From positions 3,570 to 12,426 of the forward strand of contig QXZO01000059.1 in assembly GCA_009886305.1 (NCBI GenBank): DNA of 8,857 nucleotides. The letters are read 5' to 3'. Both the position numbers and the translations under genes were made by a program. Positions 1-4,969 of this stretch are shown one piece after another (within the stretch, counting starts at the first letter, position 1; the number at the start of each line of letters is the position of its first letter). This stretch comes from Betaproteobacteria bacterium. GTDB lineage: Bacteria > Pseudomonadota > Gammaproteobacteria > Burkholderiales > Eutrophovitaceae. Below the pieces are notes generated by a model. It worked only from the letters and a program-made list of their open reading frames with translations, did not search any database and was not told the DNA's origin.

Positions 1-88
1 CGTGTCCGCATGCTCGAGCACGTAATGCAGCCGCAATGCCTCCGAAACCGGCGCCAACGACAATAACTTGTTTGTTGTTCTCTGACAT
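1..88 (-). CDS. crtI: Phytoene desaturase CrtI-like FAD enzyme, N-terminal fragment
   Basis: The complement of positions 88 to 1 reads 29 codons beginning MSENNKQVIV, followed by a glycine-rich dinucleotide-binding motif, VGAGFGGIAAALRA. This is the beta-alpha-beta start of FAD-dependent desaturases and amine oxidases. The GAGFGG core and the following ALRARACGH resemble CrtI, which desaturates phytoene to lycopene in the carotenoid pathway at the membrane. The proteorhodopsin gene next door fits this, because lycopene leads to beta-carotene and retinal. An in-frame ATG six bases upstream (complement of 92-94) is an alternative start; neither start has a clear Shine-Dalgarno. The gene is cut by the left edge, so the catalytic part is not visible. 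Another FAD oxidoreductase of the same superfamily cannot be excluded; the CrtI call leans on context. Confidence 0.72.
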   Translation of the reverse strand, partial: MSENNKQVIVVGAGFGGIAAALRARACGH

Positions 89-94
89 AGTCAT

Positions 95-493
95 GTTGTT
101 ATGTTATTAAAAATTACGAAATCCTAGCTACAATCCTATCCGTGGAATTGAGCTATTGATTCATGTGATTATTAAGATATTCTTTTTATATTATTGATTT
201 AATGATATTAATTTTTATTTTACATCAGCAAAATATACCCGAATTGATGTTTAATTTAGCTCTTTTTACTGTGATTTAAAACCACCACTTGAGGATAAAA
301 CATACTATTGAGTGACTACCTTAGTATAAAAGTTCAGTTAAGGTTTATCTGAAGAACAACAATGCAAGAAATGCATGAAAAAATAGGCTATGCTAGGCAC
401 GTCGCGAGGGTTTTGCAGGCAGCTAAAAACTGCCAAAACAAAAACAAAAGCGTAATTCGAGCGAAAATTAAAATTAAACAATTTAATTTATTT
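95..493. promoter_or_regulatory. AT-rich divergent intergenic region between crtI and proteorhodopsin
   Basis: This stretch of about 400 bases separates two divergently read genes and must hold promoters for both. It is very AT-rich between about 160 and 260. A weak sigma70-like pair for the plus strand is TTGATT at 194-199 with TATTTT at 216-221 (16-base spacer). A TATAAA at 325-330 has no good -35. A small hairpin, GGCAG at 418-422 pairing with CTGCC at 430-434 around a 7-base loop, lies in what would be the proteorhodopsin leader. Codons in frame with proteorhodopsin run upstream to an ATG at 362, but the 48 extra residues are Lys- and Gln-rich, lie before the signal peptide and resemble no rhodopsin N-terminus, so they are treated as untranslated leader. 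No confident promoter can be named. Confidence 0.45.
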
Positions 494-497
494 GGAG
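494..497 (+). promoter_or_regulatory. Ribosome binding site that decides the proteorhodopsin start
   Basis: GGAG at 494-497 lies 8 bases before ATG 506. The upstream in-frame ATG at 362 has no comparable site. Start 506 places a normal signal peptide at the N-terminus. Confidence 0.8.
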
Positions 498-505
498 ATC
501 AACAT

Positions 506-1270
506 ATGAACGTAAAACATAAAATTGGTGCGGGTTTAGTAGGTATGCTTACCGCTCAATCAGCTTTTGCGGAGACCATGATGCTCGAATCAGGAGACTT
601 CGTGGGTTACTCGTTTTGGCTAATTTCAATGGCACTTGCAGCCGCTACTATCTTTTTCTTGATGGAAGCGCTAAAAATCGGAGGTAAATGGGCGACCTCA
701 CTAACAGTTAGTGCGCTCGTTACTTTCATTGCAGCATTTCACTACATGTACATGCGCGAGGTATGGGTTGCAACTGGCGATACGCCAACGGACTTTAGAT
801 ACATCGATTGGCTCCTAACGGTTCCATTATTGATGATCGAGTTCTATTTGATCCTCGCAGCGATCACCAAAGTATCTGGTGGAATTTTCTGGCGTTTGCT
901 AATTGGAACACTGGTCATGTTAGTTCCAGGGTACATGGGCGAAGCTGGATATATGCCTGTAATGTGGGGCTTTATCATTGGAATGATCGGTTGGATTTAC
1001 ATCCTGTACGAGATCTTCGCTGGTGAGGCAAGTAAGGTCGCAGCCGCTCAGGCTTCAGGTGCGGTTAAGAAAGCATACGGCTTAATGAAATGGACTGTTA
1101 CTCTAGGCTGGGCTATTTACCCAATTGGTTATTATCTAGGGTATCTGGCTGGCGGAACGGACGTCGGCACATTAAACATCATTTATAACCTGGCTGATGT
1201 GCTCAACAAGATTGCATTTGGTCTATTTATTTGGTGGGCAGCGAACGAAGAACACTCAGCCAGAAACTAG
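506..1270 (+). CDS. Proteorhodopsin, green-type light-driven proton pump
   Basis: This 254-residue retinal protein has seven membrane helices and pumps protons outward across the inner membrane in light. A signal peptide occupies residues 1-22, with likely cleavage after AFA. Numbering is four higher than the reference green proteorhodopsin. H79 and D101 form the primary acceptor pair (motif RYIDWLLTVPLL), T105 follows, E112 is the cytoplasmic proton donor, D231 is the second counterion and K235 in NLADVLNKIAFG is the Schiff-base lysine. The D/T/E pattern is that of an H+ pump, not an NDQ sodium or NTQ chloride pump. L109, equivalent to position 105, predicts green absorption. F156, equivalent to GPR F152 near the ionone ring, suggests a closed carotenoid fenestration. 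W38 is kept, but GPR R51 and D52 are replaced by A55 and L56. The gene is divergent from crtI and followed by two terminators, so it is probably monocistronic. Confidence 0.97.
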   Translation: MNVKHKIGAGLVGMLTAQSAFAETMMLESGDFVGYSFWLISMALAAATIFFLMEALKIGGKWATSLTVSALVTFIAAFHYMYMREVWVATGDTPTDFRYIDWLLTVPLLMIEFYLILAAITKVSGGIFWRLLIGTLVMLVPGYMGEAGYMPVMWGFIIGMIGWIYILYEIFAGEASKVAAAQASGAVKKAYGLMKWTVTLGWAIYPIGYYLGYLAGGTDVGTLNIIYNLADVLNKIAFGLFIWWAANEEHSARN

Positions 1271-1279
1271 GGTGAGCCT

Positions 1280-1320
1280 ATAATCGCGGGTCAGGAATTT
1301 TTCTGACGCGCGGTTATTTT
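1280..1320 (+). terminator. Intrinsic terminator 1 after proteorhodopsin
   Basis: A 15-bp stem pairs 1280-1294 with 1303-1317, with one U-G wobble and one G-G mismatch, around an 8-base loop. It is GC-rich in the middle and followed by a short T run at 1317-1320, interrupted by CG before TTTT. It begins 10 bases after the stop codon. Confidence 0.75.
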
Positions 1321-1327
1321 CGTTTTG

Positions 1328-1367
1328 AAAACCAGAATGGTCCGATGAGATTGTTCTGGTTTTTTTT
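1328..1367 (+). terminator. Intrinsic terminator 2 after proteorhodopsin
   Basis: A perfect 10-bp stem (AAAACCAGAA at 1328-1337 with TTCTGGTTTT at 1354-1363) encloses a 16-base loop and runs into eight consecutive T at 1360-1367. It lies directly behind terminator 1 and gives a backup stop between proteorhodopsin and the next operon. Confidence 0.75.
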
Positions 1368-1381
1368 GTCTAGCGAGACTG

Positions 1382-1423
1382 TTGAAATTTTTCGAATAGA
1401 AATCTGAGAAATTATAATTTCAA
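1382..1423 (+). promoter_or_regulatory. Possible promoter/operator of the carbamoyltransferase operon
   Basis: A perfect TATAAT sits at 1413-1418, inside a 14-base perfect palindrome, GAAATTATAATTTC (1408-1421). An 8-base inverted repeat, TTGAAATT at 1382-1389 and AATTTCAA at 1416-1423, brackets the stretch. The best -35 at a 17-base distance (TTTCGA, 1390-1395) is weak, so the promoter reading rests on the -10 and on position: downstream of the two terminators and about 95 bases before the first gene of the operon. AT-rich palindromes arise by chance fairly often. Confidence 0.35.
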
Positions 1424-1512
1424 AAAATACAGCAGTTCATAACGTAAGCTGAACACACTGAATTGGAAAATTGAGGTCTGCCTTCGCTTGTTTAGGTACA
1501 AAATCATGTTAA

Positions 1513-1929
1513 ATGGAGTCTATGTCTAAAAAAACAGTTCAGCCGGAATTGCCTTCTAATCGCTTATTTGGTTACTTCTTTGCGGGTATATTTGTTGCAG
1601 TAGGTACCTATTTGAGTATTAAGTCGCTTTTTATTGCCGGCACCATACTTATCCTATTAGCAATGGCTCTTGCTGTTACTGCTGTGTTTAAAGCCGATCG
1701 GTTGTTACCCCTTAACCGACTTTGGATGAAATTTGGGGCCCTGCTCGGCATAGTTGTCAGTCCGATTGTTATGGGGCTGATTTACTTTGGTTTATTCACT
1801 CCGATGGGGATAATAATGCGTCTTTTTAAGCGTGATGAACTTCGTTTGAAAATTCAGTCACGACGCACTTACTGGAAATCTAGGTCGAGACAAATTCGAG
1901 ATTCTAGTACATTCAAAAAGCAATTTTAG
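1513..1929 (+). CDS. SxtJ-family small membrane protein
   Basis: The protein has 138 residues with three to four hydrophobic segments at about 18-36, 39-59 and 73-102, then a basic, probably cytoplasmic tail. The motifs PLNRLWMKFG (66-75), SPIVMGLIYF (83-92), FTPMGIIMRLF (95-105) and a YWKSR tail motif (120-124) are the conserved skeleton I associate with SxtJ proteins, named from the saxitoxin cluster and often found beside carbamoyltransferases. Its biochemical role is not established; a membrane partner or anchor for the carbamoyltransferase is a guess. It is the first gene of a three-gene operon, with 11 bases to the next start. The start is uncertain: ATG 1513 has no good ribosome site, while ATG 1522 has GGAG only 3 bases ahead; the latter removes three residues. 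Confidence 0.85.
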   Translation: MESMSKKTVQPELPSNRLFGYFFAGIFVAVGTYLSIKSLFIAGTILILLAMALAVTAVFKADRLLPLNRLWMKFGALLGIVVSPIVMGLIYFGLFTPMGIIMRLFKRDELRLKIQSRRTYWKSRSRQIRDSSTFKKQF

Positions 1930-1940
1930 AGCAAACATCC

Positions 1941-2093
1941 ATGATCGATATATTAAAAGAATTGTGGCATTTTTTGCGGATCCGTAAAAAACTATGGATG
2001 GCGCCTATTATCATTGTGATGGTTATGTTAGGCGGTCTATTAATTCTTGCGCAAGGTTCCGTAGTCGCACCATTCATCTACACGTTGTTCTGA
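1941..2093 (+). CDS. DUF5989-type 50-residue membrane peptide (SxtK-like)
   Basis: This short open frame codes for 50 residues starting MIDILKELWHFLRIRKKLW and ending VVAPFIYTLF. A basic N-terminal amphipathic part (RIRKK at 13-17) is followed by one membrane segment at about 19-38, then the AQGS motif (37-40) and the APFIYTLF end. This arrangement, with a basic segment, a Pro-Ile-Ile-Ile start of the helix, the GGLLILAQGS stretch and a very conserved C-terminus, is the pattern of DUF5989 proteins, which include SxtK-like peptides next to carbamoyltransferases. Function is unknown. It sits 11 bases after the SxtJ-like gene and 18 before the carbamoyltransferase, and is almost surely co-transcribed with them. 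The ribosome site is weak (AGAG about 9 bases upstream), so translational coupling to the preceding gene is plausible. Its size makes it easy for gene callers to miss. Confidence 0.85.
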   Translation: MIDILKELWHFLRIRKKLWMAPIIIVMVMLGGLLILAQGSVVAPFIYTLF

Positions 2094-2111
2094 ATTAGGA
2101 TCAATTCGGGT

Positions 2112-3947
2112 ATGTATATTTTAGGGATCTCGGCCTTCTACCACGATAGCGCCGCGTGCCTACTAAAGGACGGTCAGATTTTAGCTGCCGCTCAAGAGGA
2201 GCGATTCAGCCGCGTAAAACACGACTATTCATTCCCGTTTTATGCCATTCAGTATTGCATGCGCGAGGCGGGTATTTCGCCAACGGATATAACGGCAGTA
2301 GTTTTTTATGAAAAACCGTTTGTAAAGTTTGAGCGTCTTCTCGAGACGTATTTAGCTTTTGCGCCTAAAGGGTTTAAAAGTTTTCTATCAGCCATGCCAC
2401 TTTGGATTAAAGAAAAATTATTCCAAAAAGACAAGCTCATTAAAGAGCTATCTCAGACGCTCGGCAGTTCGGTCAATTGGGAGGGGAGATTATTATTCTC
2501 CGAACATCATCTCTCACACGCGGCGAGCGCTTTTTATCCTTCCCCGTTTGAAGAAGCGGCAATTTTGACAATAGACGGCGTCGGTGAGTGGACCACCACT
2601 TCTTGGGCTATTGGGTCTGGCAGAACGCTAAACGTTGAAAAAGAAATTCATTTTCCACACTCTATTGGATTGCTGTATTCAGCCTTTACTTATTACACAG
2701 GTTTTAAGGTTAATTCTGGTGAATATAAAGTCATGGGGCTAGCCCCATATGGTGCGCCGAAATATGCGAATCTCATCAAGGACAATCTCCTAAATGTCGC
2801 CGATGACGGGAGTTTTCAGATTGATATGACATATTTTGACTATGCCACTGGGTTGACCATGACCAATGAGAAGTTTAATCGGCTTTTTGGTGCTCCTCCA
2901 AGGGCTCCAGAAAGCCCATTGACTCAACGCGATATGGACTTAGCAGCATCGATACAGGAGGTCACTGAGGACGTAGTGTTGCGTATTGCAAAAAACATCG
3001 CGCGCGAGACAGGTCAAAAAAACTTATGTCTAGCAGGGGGGGTTGCGCTAAATTGTGTGGCTAATGGTCGGTTGGTACGAGAAAAGGTTTTCGAGAAGAT
3101 TTGGATTCAACCTGCGGCTGGTGATGCGGGTGGCGCCCTGGGTGCGGCGCTTTGTGCTTGGTATCTCCATTTCGGAATGGAACGCGTCACTTCGCCTAAA
3201 GACATGATGTTTGGGAGTTATTTGGGCCCAAGCTTTAGTGATGAAGAAATCATGGAGCAACTTGAAAAAAGCGGTGCCACCTACCATAAATTAGATGACG
3301 AGCGCTTCATTGATACCGTCGCTCAAGCTTTGGCTAACGATCAGGCTGTAGGGTGGATGCAGGGGAGAATGGAGTTCGGTCCAAGAGCGCTTGGTGCACG
3401 AAGCATCATAGCTAATCCGCAATCACCAGACATGCAAAAGAAATTAAATCTCAAAGTTAAATATCGAGAAAGTTTTCGCCCCTTTGCACCGAGCGTTTTG
3501 CAGGAACACGTAAGCGACTGGTTCGAATGCATCGAAGACAGTCCATATATGCTTCTGGTTGCAGGCATCGCAGAAGATAAGCGCTTGAAATGTTCGGCGG
3601 ATGTTGATGCTCTGTTCGGTATTGATAAATTGAATGTCCCACGCTCTAAAGTACCAGCCATTACTCATGTCGATTATTCTGCCCGGGTTCAGACGGTAGA
3701 CGGGGTAACGAACTCGCGTTACCGGGATTTAATCACTAAGTTTTATGAAAAAACGAATATTCCGATGCTGGTAAATACATCGTTCAATGTTCGTGGTGAA
3801 CCGATTGTATGCTCTCCGGGGGACGCCATAAAGTGTTTCATGGGTACCGAATTAGATATCTTAGCAATCGGTAGCTTTGTTCTTTATAAAGATGAACAAA
3901 AGAATATCTCGGGGCCTAAGTATGAGCATGAATATGAGCTTGATTAG
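2112..3947 (+). CDS. O-carbamoyltransferase, NodU/CmcH family (SxtI-like)
   Basis: The 611-residue length is normal for the family. NodU/CmcH/TobZ enzymes transfer a carbamoyl group from carbamoyl phosphate, through carbamoyl-AMP, onto a hydroxyl of a sugar, antibiotic or other small molecule. The Kae1-like domain covers about residues 1-360: GISAFYHDSAA (5-15), EERFSRVKHD (29-38), HHLSHAASAFYP (132-143) with likely metal-binding H132 and H136, TIDGVGEW (153-160), KVMGLAPYG (206-214), LAGGVALNCVANG (307-319) and PAAGDAGGALG (334-344) with D338. The YrdC-like C-terminal domain carries GRMEFGPRALGARSI (418-432), RESFRPFAPSV (452-462) and NTSFNVRGEPI (555-565). All major motifs are present and the frame is intact, so the enzyme should be active. 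It follows the SxtJ-like and DUF5989 genes in one operon, with AGGA at 2097-2100 as a distant ribosome site. No sugar or backbone gene lies nearby, so the acceptor is unknown. Confidence 0.95.
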   Translation: MYILGISAFYHDSAACLLKDGQILAAAQEERFSRVKHDYSFPFYAIQYCMREAGISPTDITAVVFYEKPFVKFERLLETYLAFAPKGFKSFLSAMPLWIKEKLFQKDKLIKELSQTLGSSVNWEGRLLFSEHHLSHAASAFYPSPFEEAAILTIDGVGEWTTTSWAIGSGRTLNVEKEIHFPHSIGLLYSAFTYYTGFKVNSGEYKVMGLAPYGAPKYANLIKDNLLNVADDGSFQIDMTYFDYATGLTMTNEKFNRLFGAPPRAPESPLTQRDMDLAASIQEVTEDVVLRIAKNIARETGQKNLCLAGGVALNCVANGRLVREKVFEKIWIQPAAGDAGGALGAALCAWYLHFGMERVTSPKDMMFGSYLGPSFSDEEIMEQLEKSGATYHKLDDERFIDTVAQALANDQAVGWMQGRMEFGPRALGARSIIANPQSPDMQKKLNLKVKYRESFRPFAPSVLQEHVSDWFECIEDSPYMLLVAGIAEDKRLKCSADVDALFGIDKLNVPRSKVPAITHVDYSARVQTVDGVTNSRYRDLITKFYEKTNIPMLVNTSFNVRGEPIVCSPGDAIKCFMGTELDILAIGSFVLYKDEQKNISGPKYEHEYELD

Positions 3948-3986
3948 TTCGCCATTGTTCCCCTTCTGATGGACAGTCGGCGACTT

Positions 3987-4367
3987 TTAGTCCGGGTCGC
4001 AGCGATGTAAGTCAGCGTGCTCAACCGCAGCTTTTCTGAGTAGCATATTTCGATTTGAAGAAGGAGCGCTCATGAGGCTGAGAAAAGCACGATGAGTCGG
4101 ATACCAAATGCCGATGGCTTCATGGATGTATTGTGATCCTACGAGTGTTCCACGTACAGTAGTCCGCCATTTGACAACTCCTCCGACCTCCGACAGAAGT
4201 TGATCAAGGATGATCATGTATTCCTTGTATAGTTCACCTTTTGGATACTGAGCTTCTGGTCGATATCGATTTAAATTCAGCATAAGCAAAGGGCCATCAT
4301 TATCAGACTCAGCGATTATTTTAAATTTATCAATTTCTTCTTTATTCGAATTAGGTAAGTCTGCCAT
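3987..4367 (-). CDS. DUF1330-like ferredoxin-fold protein
   Basis: This 126-residue soluble protein has no signal peptide or membrane segment. It shows the layout of DUF1330 dimeric alpha-beta barrel proteins: PLLMLNLNRYRPEA (26-39), where a first strand enters a loop with a conserved Asn, then a YKEYM helix (47-51), GGVVKWRTTVRGTLVG (62-77), an IGIWYPTHRAFLSLM segment (86-100) matching the usual 'P-S-R-x-A-F' region, and a helix ending near the C-terminus. Members are small, generally uncharacterised, and resemble monooxygenase- or muconolactone isomerase-type barrels; no reaction can be assigned. GGGAG at 4376-4380 on the minus strand, 8 bases before ATG 4367, supports the start. It converges on the carbamoyltransferase, with 39 bases between stop codons and no obvious terminator there. 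The family call is from motif resemblance. Confidence 0.72.
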   Translation of the reverse strand: MADLPNSNKEEIDKFKIIAESDNDGPLLMLNLNRYRPEAQYPKGELYKEYMIILDQLLSEVGGVVKWRTTVRGTLVGSQYIHEAIGIWYPTHRAFLSLMSAPSSNRNMLLRKAAVEHADLHRCDPD

Positions 4368-4375
4368 GTTAAATA

Positions 4376-4380
4376 CTCCC
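4376..4380 (-). promoter_or_regulatory. Ribosome binding site of the DUF1330-like gene
   Basis: The minus strand reads GGGAG here, 8 bases before the ATG at 4367. This is a strong match and fixes both the start and the coding strand of this otherwise weakly recognisable gene. Confidence 0.7.
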
Positions 4381-4969
4381 GCTATTGAGATTTGTGTTCT
4401 TAAGTGTAAAGTTTTAGTTCTATCTGAATAAGTTTGATTGTTTCTTAGCTACCCGAAATTTTTTGTTAAAAATAAATTATACGTATCGATTGCGTGTTTT
4501 TGTCTGATTGACAATGGATGACGGTATTTTGCTCGAATCCACCAGATGATGTTTACCTTAATGCCAGTCATTGTTATGTCGGGTCTCGTGTAAAACTACT
4601 CGTAATCGACCTCAATGTGTTATCGTTCGCTCCGCTAAATGAACCGATGCAGTTGCGTTTGGAGCAAGAGAAAATTGTAATTGCAATCTGCATCACTCAA
4701 CTGATATGTCTGCTCAGTCAATCTTTTGCTAAGTTTAAAAGACTGATTAGGATCTTCAACTACTAGCAAAAGCGTGAGAGATGAAGTTGCGGCAGAGCAT
4801 GTTCATTGTTCATGAGCGCCTTATTCCAGCGATTTTGTGTTTTTAGCTGGTCAATCATTCGAGTACAAATCAGATTCACGTTATTAGAAGAGTTCGATTG
4901 AAGTATTCAGTTTTGCAGCGCTGACTGTGGTGGTGGCGTTGCGTTTTCATCAAGATCGGATCTAAAAAA
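4381..4969. other. Divergent gap of about 590 bp without a convincing gene
   Basis: This stretch separates the minus-strand DUF1330-like gene from the plus-strand SulP gene and should contain both promoters. On the minus strand TATAAT (complement of 4476-4481) lies 19 bases from a CAGACA -35-like hexamer (complement of 4501-4506), a possible promoter for the DUF1330 gene. A 5-base inverted repeat, TTGTC-TGATT-GACAA (4500-4514), overlaps this -35 and could be an operator. An 82-codon plus-strand frame at 4518-4766 has no ribosome site, and its Cys- and Ile-rich product resembles nothing I know; it is not called. CAGCGCTG at 4916-4923 is an 8-base palindrome. No tRNA, terminator, repeat family or insertion sequence was seen. 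The length leaves room for a small RNA or a decayed gene. Confidence 0.4.

Noticed and set aside
411..438. Hairpin at 418-434 as an intrinsic terminator on either strand
   Set aside because: It is followed by A residues on the plus strand and has no T run after it on the minus strand, so it does not fit an intrinsic terminator.
362..505. 48-residue N-terminal extension of proteorhodopsin
   Set aside because: It has no ribosome site at ATG 362 and would bury the signal peptide, whereas ATG 506 has GGAG at 8 bases and gives the usual family length.
3341..3661. 106-codon minus-strand frame inside the carbamoyltransferase
   Set aside because: It is opposite the conserved YrdC-like domain of an intact gene and has no ribosome site or motif; a shadow frame.
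1513..3947. Part of a saxitoxin biosynthesis cluster
   Set aside because: Only the carbamoyltransferase and its two small partners are present, and these families are widespread outside toxin clusters; no sxtA, sxtG or similar gene is in the window.
3972..3985. AGTCG-G-CGACT inverted repeat between the convergent genes as a terminator
   Set aside because: The arms leave a loop too short to fold and lack a run of T; it is only a short palindrome.
4518..4766. 82-codon plus-strand open frame in the gap before SulP
   Set aside because: It has no ribosome site and no recognisable motif, and its composition is unlike the neighbouring proteins; it is most likely a chance frame in intergenic DNA.
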